Shown here piece by piece: positions 1-44,118 of a stretch of 64,000 nucleotides of DNA. The stretch is from Wyeomyia smithii (lineage: Eukaryota; Arthropoda; Insecta; Diptera; Culicidae), in assembly GCF_029784165.1 (NCBI RefSeq), contig NC_073695.1:201829136-201893135 (forward strand), written 5' to 3'. Made by a program: the position numbers and the translations under genes. Position 1 is the stretch's first letter. The number at the start of each line of letters is the position of its first letter. The notes under the pieces are model-generated. The model saw only the letters and a program-made list of their open reading frames with translations. It did no database searches and had not been told where the DNA came from.

Positions 1-481
1 TTGTATGTGTGCCCATGTGATTTTGATTGTATTATGTTGAGAAATAGTATGAGGGTTGTAACAAAGACACGACCCCATGACGTAGAACTACGGTATTTTT
101 CTATATTTTTTATCTAACAGTGCATTCTTTGTTTGCTGAGACATTAGAGCGCTTTGAACAATAATTAATATAAATAAAATATATGAATGAAACCTTATTT
201 AAATTGGCATCTCCACTTCGCAGATATACAAATTAGAAAAGCATTTGTTGGTAGCTTGTAATGACAAAACAAACATTTGAATTAGCGAATTCGGTGTATT
301 CTTCCTTTCTCAGTAGTCAGCAAATATGAACCTATATGGTATTTAAGACCAGAACGATTTTAGTACTTTTGCAGTCGACTAACAGCCGCCAGCATTACGG
401 GTGAAGCCTGGCGCGAGATGACCGGTACTATTTTGTCTTTCCTCTTTTCAACGACTAGCACCTAGCGTCCGTATGTCACTG

Positions 482-675
482 CAGGCCCGGATTTGAGGGG
501 GGGGGGGCAAAGGGGGCAAATGCCCCGGGCCTTCCGATTCAAGGGGCCCCCGTAGTCATGGGGCGACCTTTTTTTTGCTCGTCACCTTCCAGAACGTTAC
601 CTATGAATGTTTTAAGAAAAGAGGGCCTCACAGACAAATTTGCCCCGGGCCTCCCAGCGTCTAAATCCGGCCCTG
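482..675. mobile_element. 194-bp hAT-type MITE with 8-bp TSD
   Basis: The left end CAGGCCCGGATTT and the right end AAATCCGGCCCTG form imperfect terminal inverted repeats. They are flanked by identical 8-bp sequences TGTCACTG at 474-481 and 676-683. An 8-bp duplication and a CAGG/CAGGG terminus are the hallmark of the hAT superfamily. The element is far too short to encode a transposase, so it is a non-autonomous MITE. Both ends carry CCCCGGGCC blocks and the left half has a run of 12 G. Confidence 0.85.
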
Positions 676-910
676 TGTCACTGGTGCGATTTTGGAATGA
701 AAATGATGGGGCAAAATGCTCGAATGGTACCTTTTATATCAAGGTTTCGTCAGTAATTTGGAAAGAGGGATTAGTTAAGAAGAATATAGAATGGTAAGGA
801 AAGTAAAAAAGCATCGGAAACAGAAAGTGACCTCATGTAAAACAATAACAACAACAACAACAAATCGTTTAGGAAGTCGGATCGGTTGTATCTGGTTGAT
901 CGGTTAGTGT

Positions 911-1665
911 TGACTATGCTTGAGTAGAGAGGTAGTGATTGGCTGCTCGGTATGATTAAGACAATCGATGTTATTTACTAATTTTTCAATAGTGTATCTC
1001 ATACAATAGGTTGTTTTGCTACATAAATTTAACCGTAAAAGAATTTCTGATCAATTGATGCCAAAACCTCGATAACCTGATTATAAATGACTGAAATATA
1101 AGCGCTCGAAACCTGACCACTTTTCCCTGGTTGAATTACTAGATTTTCAAATTAAAATACCTAACCTCTAGGTAGGCGTAGTCCTACGTCAAAACATTTT
1201 TGAAAGCAGCACCGGCCGCTGTCGAAAAATGAACACCAAGAAAAATATACTTATTTGCAAGGCTTTCCTCGCTATCAGCAACGCCACTCTAATTACAACA
1301 CTGCTGCTAGTTGCCGATGATTCTTGTTCTCTGGTTATTCCGGCCAGGATTCCAGCCATTTCAATACTTTTGCAGTTGCTGTGTTCTAGTAACAGTGTCG
1401 GCTGTGCTTGGGAAGAGAGGTAGTGATTGGCTGCTCAGTATGATTTAGACAATCAATGTTATTTACCAATTTTTAATAGTGTATTTCAAATTATTACATT
1501 AATTAAACCGTAGAGGAATTTCTGATCGATTGAACCTCGATAACCTGATTATAAATGACTGAAATATGAGCGCTCAAAACCTGTCCACTTTTCCCTAGTT
1601 GAATTAATAGACTTGCAAATTCAGGTACCTAACTTCCAGATAGACGTAGTCCTCCGTCAAAAAAT
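911..1665. repeat. Two direct copies of a ~270-bp segment
   Basis: Segment 911-1198 and segment 1399-1665 align in the same orientation. Both contain GAGAGGTAGTGATTGGCTGC and TCGATAACCTGATTATAAAT, and both end near a CTACGTCAAA-like sequence. Several small indels and substitutions separate them, so the duplication is not recent. About 200 bp, including the possible H2A remnant, lies between the copies. Confidence 0.8.
1226..1405 (-). pseudogene. Possible histone H2A remnant (weak)
   Basis: Read on the - strand, a decayed stretch gives pieces such as AG..NNQRTRII followed by Q residues and a D-x-EE-x-L-like run. This recalls the H2A core (LAGNAARDNKKTRII, then the NDEELNKLL region). Stops and frameshifts are present. 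By itself the match is weak. It is listed because a better H2A-like match lies in a possibly related repeat at 32.1 kb, although there it is on the + strand. Confidence 0.22.
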
Positions 1666-2469
1666 AATACTGGTGCTAGAGATTTTTGGGCTGAAATTTA
1701 AATTTTTGAGAAACGCTAAAGATAAGGTTGATCACACCGATAGGCGGATTAATTCATGTTTTTCAGAATAGTTGAAACAAGGTACAGAATAGCTTAGCCT
1801 TATGATATCTGACATTAATCTTGTTTTATTTGAGAATATTAAATTCTGATATTTTTGAAAACTCTGTGAAATCTTGTAATTAACTATCATATTTGGAAAT
1901 TCAGTTGATTTTATTGGTATTGTTCCTCAGTTTCTGAAATCTATTTAATTGTAGAACAGCTAGAAGCGGAATGACACCAAGAGATCAAACGTCATTTTGA
2001 AGCCCCGAATGACTACTTACGGTTTCCGAATACTACCTCATATAACTTACACTTCATTTTAGGCGCACGGAAACCCCATCTCGAATTTCAGGATGGTGAC
2101 TTCTGTTTTTTTGAAAAAAAAAGCATGATTTTTGAAAGTAAAACAGTGGATAGAAAGGATAGATCTCCTTGATTGGTGATCGAAGAGTAAGTAGCGTGGA
2201 TATCTACGCCAAATCCTCGCATCAGCTTCAAGAGTCACAGTAGCTCCTTGGCTGCTCCAGCGAGGGAAACATGTTCCGTTTTGGTAGACGATAGTGTTCC
2301 GTATTCCTACTTTTGTGCTTTCCAACTTATCGCGTCCGGCTTCAATAAGAAACCAGGATAAAATTTCTGTATGACACGATCGGTTCTCACATGCGCATCA
2401 GCATATCCTTTGACAGAGCTAGTTGCAGCTTAAGTCTAGCATTCTTACCTTACCTAGTAGGCTAGAAGC
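1666..2469. other. No gene recognised
   Basis: AT-rich unique-looking sequence. The short open frames here match nothing I recognise and have no splice context. No terminal inverted repeats were noticed. Confidence 0.5.
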
Positions 2470-3285
2470 GGAGTGGCTAGTGCTGTAGCAAGAAATCGTC
2501 TCCAATCCAATCAGTTCCAGGCTGCCATGCTCCCAGGCGTCTTATCTCTTTTAGGTCTCTTTCAATCTGATCAAGCCATCGTGCACGCTGTGCTGCTCTG
2601 TTTTTGATGCCGGAGGGGTTTCTGAAAAGAATCGTTTTAACCTTGTTGACGTCCGGCATCATTGCGACTTGTCCGGCCCATCGCAATCTGTTAACTTGTG
2701 CAATGGGGAACTCTCCTAGCGGCACGTGCGGCTCATGGTTCATGCGTGTACGCTATTCTCCGTCTCCAGTCTGTACTCCACAACAGATAGTTCACAACAC
2801 CTTCCATTCAGAAACTCTGAGAGCGCTGAGGTTCTCTGAGAGTAGTGTTGTCGTCTCTAGCCCACAGAGGACCACCGGGCTAACTAGTGTTTTGTAAAGC
2901 ATCAGCTTTATACGGTGGTGCACTCCATTGGATCTCAGCGTCTTGCGAAGTGCAAAGTAGGCACGGTTTCCCGCTTGAGTGCGTCTCCGGATCTCTTTGC
3001 TGGTGTTGTTTTCAGCGGTTACCAGCAGCGTTGATGAGCGTAATGCCACGATAGTTTGATAGCACTCCAGTTTGTCGCCCTTTTGATAGATGGAGCAGAC
3101 GACTCCTTTCATCACTCTTCCGGCAGTTTTTCCTCTTCCCAGATCTTAAAAATAACTCAGTGCAGTGCTCTTGCAAGTGTTCGTTCACCACGTTTGTAGA
3201 GCTCACCCGGTAGGCCGTCTTTGCTGGTGGCTTTGTTGTTCTTCAGCCTCCCAATCTCCCGCTGAATTTCGTTCGTAGGGTAGAT
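2470..3285 (-). pseudogene. RTE-type non-LTR retrotransposon ORF2 remnant, internally deleted
   Basis: Read on the - strand from 3285 down, the frames give the start of a reverse transcriptase (IGRLKNNKATSKDGLPGELY, then KGVVCSIYQKGDKLECYQ and NYRGITLINA). The sequence then jumps to the extreme C-terminal part (KTLVSPVVLCGLET near 2860; VNRLRWAGQVAMMPDVNKVK near 2690). The central palm with the catalytic YADD box is missing, so most of the polymerase was deleted. Several frames are needed, and stops and frameshifts are present. The KNNKA, PIYKKGDKLE and RLRWAGHV motifs are typical of RTE-clade ORF2 proteins of mosquitoes. It is a dead fragment; clade assignment below RTE-like is not attempted. 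Confidence 0.75.
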
Positions 3286-3773
3286 CTGCTTAATATAGAC
3301 CACTTCCTTTAGTGGACCTCCTGAACTTCTTACACCAAATTACACATTATAAATATACTTATTTTGATTTATGCTTTGACAACTTCAATAATGTTCTTCA
3401 TTAGAAATGTTGCAACAGACGTTGACTTTTATATTCTTCATTAAAGCTGCTTAAAATGTCTTTTAATAACAGCTACCTGGTTTGCCACGGTTTGTTAACG
3501 TTTTCATAGGAAATGGATTTACCAAAAACTGTACTGACATCACATTTTCCGAGCGAAAATAATCAGATTTTCGATGAACGGGTAGGATAAGAGTGTCTTT
3601 AAAAGATAAGCAATAAATTTTACTAGAAAAACACTTAAAAGTTGAAAAAATAGTGCCCAATTAAGGGTGGAAATAATACTGTTTTCCTTATTCCGGCATG
3701 CTTCATTTCGAACAAGAGCTATCATCGGAATAACGCCGCGAATCATAGTTACCATAGTTACCATAAAATTGTT
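3286..3773. other. No gene recognised
   Basis: AT-rich sequence between the RTE remnant and the pogo-like fragment. No coding or repeat signature was recognised. Confidence 0.4.
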
Positions 3774-4200
3774 ATGATTGAGTTATTGTATAAAATTGCT
3801 GCCAAAATAGGAAAAACGCCGGAAATTGGTAAAAAATATACTGAAGCAGCTGTTACTGAGTGTCTTAAAGCAATAAAAAGTGGTGTTTCGACTAGAGAAG
3901 CTCGCAGGCGCTCCAATGTTCCACGATCCGCCGTGATGTTCCGTGCAACCCGCAAGTGGTCAGGAAAACCACGAAAAGGTAAACAAACTGCATTGACTGC
4001 CGCGGAAGAGGTCTCATTTGTTCGCTGGATAACTCGGATGGCACGTAAAGGATTCCCTATTGCGAAAGAACGGGTGTAGTCTACAGTTGATCCAGATCCA
4101 GAATTCTCAGTGCGTAAGCCAGAGTTAGTTTCGTCAGCGGCAGCTACGGTTGAAGAGATGTATTATTTAGACCTGGCCCAAATTAGGAAATTGTTGTGGT
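3774..4200 (+). pseudogene. Pogo/Tigger-like transposase DNA-binding region, truncated
   Basis: An open frame of 101 residues (3774-4079) begins MIELLYKIAAKIGKTPEIGK. It contains a helix-turn-helix of the Psq/CENP-B kind: YTEAAVTECLKAIKSGVSTR, then EARRRSNVPRSAV. After it comes a second DNA-binding-like stretch (LTAAEEVSFVRWITRMARKG), as in pogo-type transposases of the Tc1/mariner superfamily. A stop codon at 4077-4079 ends the frame. A short in-register tail (VDPDPEFSVRK) follows, but the DDE catalytic domain is absent. It is most likely a deletion derivative of a pogo-like transposon. A domesticated protein is possible, but the early stop and lack of conserved neighbours argue against it. 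Confidence 0.6.
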
Positions 4201-4545
4201 CCAAATAAGGAAACGGTGGCCCATTGAAGGAAACTGAAGCGATGATTTATTTCTTTTATTATGAGAAAATAGAGGTATTATCTAGTTGTTTTTCATGCGG
4301 AAAAGATGTTAAACATGTTACTTCATGTTTATACATAATAAAATCCTTAATTCAGTTTAGATATTTACACTTTTTCTTGCAAAATTTGCAGCTACGCTAC
4401 TAAGTGGTCCGTTAAAGGCAGTTATACCCTATTTATTGAATGCTATTGCCGTTTCAACCGCGGCTTGCGATGTTGGAAAACGATCCTCAAAAGAATGATT
4501 TGCTGAAGGAAAGGAAAGAGTCAATAATCAATAAATCGTCAAACA

Positions 4546-5597
4546 TCTGTCCACGTGGTATGTGGATGGCCCCTTATATCTTCCGATGGGCTGGACCGAC
4601 AAGAGTGCTCGGACGGGATGTTCTTGGCTTCCGACGCGTAGACTTTGTCGCAGTCGGTTTCAAATTTTTGGCTGAACCAGCTGAACCCCTGGGCGACGAG
4701 TTTTGCATTTCACAACATATCTCTGCTCATTCAGCTTTTTCTTCAAAATCCAATGGCAGCCGACCGGCTTGTGATTCTCGGGATAATTCACGATGCCCCC
4801 TTCCTCCTGGAACATATTCTTCACTAGGGTGGCAGTGAAAATGATCATGTCAAATTTCTTAAACCAACTATGTTCATCTTGTTTATTGACCTAAAAAATG
4901 ATTCGTGAATGGTCTGTGCAAAATTTCAGCTCAATCGGACATGATTTAGGGGTGCCTCATAGTGTTCTAAGCTTTGATGTTTTGACCCTCGACATTTTTT
5001 ACATCCCATTGCCACCCTATTCTTCATCCATGGTATTCCTCCAGTGGGTCCACTGTTCTTGACTTGAATGGTTGTTGGTCTACTAGTCTGCTGACTTCAG
5101 GGGGGGGGGGGCTGTTCATTCAACTTGACACACACAACGGTTGCATCGTCAAGACCATCGATGACGGTCCACTTGGTGCGTTGAGGGGACGTCAACCAGT
5201 ATTATGGTCCTCGATGCTGATGATAGATGTTCGCTTTCTCCCTCCTTGTTGCTCACCGAGAATGACCTCTGCAACGATAATAAAACAATTTGGATGGGCT
5301 TCCTCGGTGGAAGGAAGGTAATATTGCAAGATGCATTATCTTTATTTATTTAAAATGAGTGCCTCTGCTGTTGCGTTTGTTTCTGGTGCCCTGATCCAGA
5401 AACCAACACGCCATATGCTGCAACGAAAAACCAAAGAAAGTCAAAGAAAGTTTTTAACGATTTTGACCCCCCCCCTCCCTCCACCTCCGTGGACAAGTGC
5501 CCATATGAATTCTAAAAATTTTGTATGGACCGTGGACATTACACTAACCCCCCCCCCCCCCAAAAGCTGTGCACGTGGTATGTGGATGGCCCCTTAC
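4546..5597. repeat. Two same-orientation copies of a MITE terminus
   Basis: CCACGTGGTATGTGGATGGC followed by CCCTTA occurs at about 4550-4577 and again, with GCACGTGG at its start, at about 5570-5597. The second copy is preceded by poly-C runs (5465-5480 and 5550-5562). No matching opposite ends were found close by, so these appear to be solo or truncated ends of a C/G-rich MITE family. Confidence 0.5.
4640..4850 (-). pseudogene. Ty1/copia reverse transcriptase fragment
   Basis: On the - strand the translation reads MFQEEGGIVNYPENHKPVGC, then HWILKKKLNEQRYVVK. It continues after a frameshift into ETDCDKVYAS. This matches the start of the copia-type RT, where K-x-V/I-G-C-K/H-W-V/I-x-K-x-K is followed by the Y-D-E-V-F-A-P block. 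Only about 70 codons survive. No integrase, protease or LTRs were seen around it. Confidence 0.6.
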
Positions 5598-6200
5598 GAA
5601 CTGATCTGAAGAGCTGATTCTTCGCAGTGAGTGAGTTATCTACCGGTCTTTTTGAAGCGTTACCTCACCTCTTACTCCAGGCAAAAAGCTGATAGCTGAT
5701 TTTGTTGAGCAGATACCGCAAGCGAGAGGTATGTGAAACACCCCCTTCCTTTGGTTACTGGAAATCAGCCTAAAATTGCAAAACACATTCCAATATGGGT
5801 ATTTACACTCTGTTGGTGCTAAGGAAATTTGATGTTGTAAGATGTGACGTAGTGTTGATGGGGCGCGTTGACCACGTGGTCTTTTTTCCTGACTTATAAT
5901 TTTTTGTTGCCACCAAGTCAAGGATGAGGGTTTTGCATTTAGGAAATATAGAATGTAGTGAAGTTTAATAATAAAAATTGTAAAAATTTAAGTGAATTTT
6001 TGGCACTTGACGAATGAAAAGATCACCTGGTTAGAGCTGAAAGGGGGGGGGGGGGGAGGGGGTTGGCCAAAAGACCACGAGGGGGGTACGGGGGGTATAA
6101 AAAGTGATCAAAACATGACCGGGGAGGGGCGGGGGGACCGGTGGGTTTAAAAAGTGATCAAAACATGACCACGTGATTTAGAAACGGCCCCTAAACAGTT
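5100..6200. other. G/C homopolymer-rich repeat patchwork, no gene
   Basis: Runs of 10-14 G or C at 5101-5111, 5467-5476, 5551-5563 and 6044-6057 are interspersed with unique sequence. At 6090-6170 the phrase TATAAAAAGTGATCAAAACA is repeated in near-identical form (TTTAAAAAGTGATCAAAACA at about 6148). This looks like decayed G-rich MITE material similar in style to the element at 57.1 kb. Confidence 0.5.
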
Positions 6201-6917
6201 GGCTGCGGCGAAGTCTGTGTAGAATAAACAGAAGGTCAAGTTCCGATACGGGATGTAGCAGCAAGGCTTTGCTTTGCTTTGCTTTTACAAAGGAAATAGT
6301 GTCCTTATTGTCTGTCATGTGGAAGCAATATCCACACATGGTATATAATACACAAGCTTATGAACGATTTAAAACCTTTTATTGTGAAAATTTACGCTCT
6401 TCGTAGCATGAAAAGTAGGAGTTAATCAAATAAAGCTAATGAACGGGATATGTGAAAATCTGGATGGGGATACTGTAAAGAAGAATCAAAGGACGAGTGA
6501 AAGTTTGGATCGAGATAGTAATGGCAAAGTTGACATCAAAGTGGACGATATTGTCGGCAAGATATCTGCTGCTGTCCTTCCACTGGAAAAAACGGGAAGC
6601 TTGGGATCGTGAAGATAGTAATGAATTGTGGATTAAATTGCACTCTAATAATACAATTCGTTACCGTTGCCCTTTTCTCAATGAATCTACCGTGAAAAAG
6701 GTCATAGAAACTGCAAAACCGTGAAAAAATATTTATTCCCTTTAGAAAAGGGTCCTTTGTTATACTGCAATTCGATTCATTTAATCTCAGCTCTGGCGCT
6801 ACTGTTTGCTAAATGCTCCAATCATTTCCAGCTCTGTTACATGGTCATATTAATTTATTGTATAAAGTTCTAAAATCAATCGATTAATTTACAAAAAAAT
6901 CGTCTATTCTATATCGT

Positions 6918-7075
6918 GTGTTTTTTTTTTAATCAACGTTTATTTGACACGGCACAAAACAAGTAAATGTTTTACGAAGCCAATTATATCTAGAAACTTA
7001 CCTTATAAAGTATCTTAAAAACTAAAGACAAATTTTTTATTCTCGCTGCCGACTACGAGTTGAAATTAAATCTGT
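6918..7075 (-). mobile_element. 3'-end fragment of the I-like retrotransposon family
   Basis: After a poly-T tract (a 3' A-tail on the - strand) comes TTTATTTGACACGGCACAAA, identical in its core to the 3' ends of the I-like copies at 13.58 kb and 50.59 kb. The downstream blocks GCCAATTATATCT and CTCGCTGCCGACTACGAG also match the element at 13.6 kb. Only about 160 bp remain, with no ORF. This is the usual product of severe 5' truncation. Confidence 0.8.
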
Positions 7076-7079
7076 CTGT

Positions 7080-8069
7080 TCTTCATATTGTTTATTGTTT
7101 ATTATTTATCTCTTTCATCTGATATTATATTGTATGTTTTTGTATCGTTTCAGGTCAGCCATATTATTAGTAAACTTTTTGAACATTTAATTCTAGAGTT
7201 GATGACGATTTACAGTTTTCGCGTATAATAAAAATTCAATAAAAACTTGAGTATGATCATTTTTTTAGGTTAGTTGCTATTGGTTTGAGAGGTTTTTCTG
7301 TCACCTACCTGAATACTAGAGCCGAAAGTCATAGTGTCAAAGTTCAAAGTGTCTTAAGCTATCGCCGATAGTGTAATCTATCATAAAAATGAAAAGAATC
7401 ATTGATCATGTAGTGATTAACTCCTGCCTCGATTATGGGAATAGAATTAAGCAAATGATTAACTAGTTGGTACACAGTTACGAGACGTAACCACAATCGG
7501 CTTGGTTGTCAACGATTTTATGCTGATGGAACTGCACATTTATTTTTGGCTCTGCTTTTTATATCTTTATTGCTGTAGTAGAATGCGTATCGGGAAGATT
7601 CCTGCGTTATTATGCATCGACACCTGACCGTCATATGTTCTATTATCGAGTGTCTGTTATGTCAATTTCACATGTAAATAATGAAGCATCCACTCTGATC
7701 CAGGGTAAAAAAGTAGTGCATGCAATACGATAATATGAATAAATGAGCGCTCTGTTTTAAATCACCTTCAACCTCTCGATGGAAAGCCCTGTTCGTTTGT
7801 GCCAGTTTGTCCGAGTGTTGATGTTAATATTGAATGCTTTAAATGCCCTAAGCGTTTTATACTCTGCTGCAATAAAACTTTATGAAGCACGATACAAGCC
7901 GTTGTGGGAAGACCACACGCCTGATACAAGTTCAACTAAAACGATTACATACCTATTCTTCGTAAAGCAACACACCTTCTGGTAACCCTTACCCGTCGCC
8001 CTATCAGTGTCGATGACAATCAAGTAGAGAAGTACATAAATTATAATTTAGAACAGGAAGCGGTTCACC
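7080..8069 (+). other. Sequence upstream of the FAR gene
   Basis: No coding region was recognised. It presumably contains the promoter and any 5' UTR of the fatty acyl-CoA reductase. Nothing in the sequence fixes a transcription start. An in-frame TAG at about 8049-8051 lies seven codons before the chosen ATG at 8070. Confidence 0.4.
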
Positions 8070-39983
<31,914 letters not shown>

Positions 39984-40878
39984 CATTTGATGATTTCTGT
40001 ATGGAACTCCAGCAAGTAAAAATTTGTTGTTAATAACTGATTAAGAATCGTTTCATAGTGAGTCTAATCGAGCGAGAAAATATAGCAATACAGACTGTCA
40101 CCAAGAACATATGTTTAAATTCAGCTTAATATGTGGTGTGTTCCAGTAGGATCGAAAGAAAAACCGGAAATATTGAAGTTAACGATGATGCATACCCATG
40201 GTTATTTTAAATCAGGATCAAACTACTCTTTATATAGTTCTCGAACTTTTTTTTTAGAACCCTCAATGTTTTTTGTAAAAACTTATTTAAATAACTTGAA
40301 AAATTTGTTTTTCTATACAGTCTTTTTAGCTCGCTACACTTTTCACAGATTTCGAGAAGTGCAAAACTGGTGAATAGAAAGCACATGTAGCAGATCGGAA
40401 ATTTGTTCACTAATAGTGGATGCAATTTTCTCTCTGATTGTGGCCGTTTTTTTTTGATTTTATTTTTGGACCGCTCTCATGGGGAATAATACTTGCAGCT
40501 AATTATTTTTCTTCCATCATACCATTCAATTTATACCACGCGCATTCTACAAAACTGAAGACAAGGTGCCAATGGATTGACATAATTCTGAACTTATGCT
40601 CGTAACATAACAGTTAATTATAAGATTATTAATTGTTATATATGCACTCTAAGCTTGCAATTTTTCCACTTAGGAAGAATTATTACCGTATGTTGACTAT
40701 TTTTATAACCTATAATCAAAGTATTATTTCCATTATATCTGTGTACCAACATATCGTGAAGGTTAGATATTTTTTGATTTGATAATTTCATCATACCCCG
40801 AAGTATGCTGTCATTCTCCAGTATAACTGTTTTGTTATGTAAAATGAAACAAAGGCAGACCTTTATTTGAAGGACAAT

Positions 40879-43046
<2,168 letters not shown>

Positions 43047-43483
43047 GGTCTGTAGGGTTTGAACCCTTACCACAGCCTTCGATCTTCAATGTTTTTGATA
43101 TTAGGGTTCTGCAAATTCCTAATGGAAAATTTCAGCTCAACCGGATTTCGAGCGCGGGAGCCTCAAAGTGGTCAAACTTACTCCTTTTCAACCGTTGGAA
43201 AAAAGCACAGAAGTTGCCGATGTGATATTGTCGAAATCCATAAAACTTTTGAATCTTTTGTTGTTCCACAATACGGTTTTCTCAAAAATAAACAACTTTC
43301 CGGGGAAAAACTTCCAGCTCAAAAACTTCCTGACTGCTAAAAGGTCGATGTATGAAAGAAAATATTTAGCCACAGTACCAGATCTCGACAAATCATGGAT
43401 TTCTAAGACTTACTTTTCTTTTATGGAGACACATAATTGAGATCCTATGCCGAATCCAGAATACGCCTCCACAAAATTCGGTC

Positions 43484-43680
43484 TTAGACTGCTTCTCTCC
43501 AGTATCCCCTTACACCCGCTGCTCTGGCATCCTCGTCGGCAGAACACATCCAGCGGGTGCGAAGTCTGCCTCGATGTCGTCGGCCTCTATCCGGTTCTCT
43601 ACTAAATACTATCTTTGCCGGTCGCTCATCCGCCATCCGTGCTATGTGACCAGCCCACTGCACGGTGGTCCAAGAATGCA
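43484..43680 (-). pseudogene. RTE-type ORF2 C-terminal fragment
   Basis: The - strand reads TTVQWAGHIARMADERPAKI, VFSREPDRGRRHRGRLRTRW and DEDARAAGVRGYW. This is the last ~70 residues of an RTE-like ORF2, the same region as QVNRLRWAGQVAMMPD at 2.7 kb. The rest is missing. Confidence 0.8.
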
Positions 43681-44118
43681 AATCTAGCAGAACAAAATTA
43701 AAAATTCCGGATCGTGCTGGTATTTTGAGATAGTGTTTTCGGCAATGTTCATGAGAGACCAAGCAATTTTTTTTATGAAAATATTTTTACTAAACGTGTA
43801 CTGAACTAGGATTAAATTTTTTTTCTTCTTGTTTTTCAATTTAGAAGGATGGTTTCTTTTACAAAGTTGTTAATTAGCTAATAATACGAAACTCTTCCAA
43901 AGTCACAACTATTCAAGAAGCCACAGTGTATGAAATATTGATTTTTTTTTGACAAAATGGACAAAAAACTTTTATTGTCATTCAATTTTTTTCTAACTCT
44001 ATGAGTTTCTAATTATAAAACTTTCAACTTCCTTTTGTGATCTGAAAATTGACCTGAAAAAAAAAAAACGATGATTTTTCTTTTTCAAATATCATATCTC
44101 AATTAGCACACAAAAGCG

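Larger units (their letters stand above)
51..1665. repeat. Diverged interspersed repeat, possible relative of the 31.9-34.1 kb H2A-bearing repeat
   Basis: The left end reads GAGGGTTGTAACAAAGACAC and soon after GACGTAGAACTACG. The 31.9 kb repeat starts with a similar GAGGGTTGTGTGCAAAGCCAC and then GTAGAATAC. The right part ends twice, near 1190 and 1655, in a CTACGTCAAAA-like sequence, also seen at 28.4 kb and in diverged form at 34.07 kb. Membership in one family is inferred from these ends and the shared GTGCTTGGGAAG block near 1405. The interior is too diverged to align by eye. Confidence 0.4.

Noticed and set aside
3774..4079. Domesticated Psq-domain host gene
   Set aside because: The frame is short and lacks any dimerisation or effector domain; the sequence after the stop still resembles transposase, which fits a decayed element better.
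7779..7985. Possible additional FAR 5' coding exon
   Set aside because: No FAR-like residues, no donor joining it in frame to 8070, and an in-frame stop precedes the chosen ATG.
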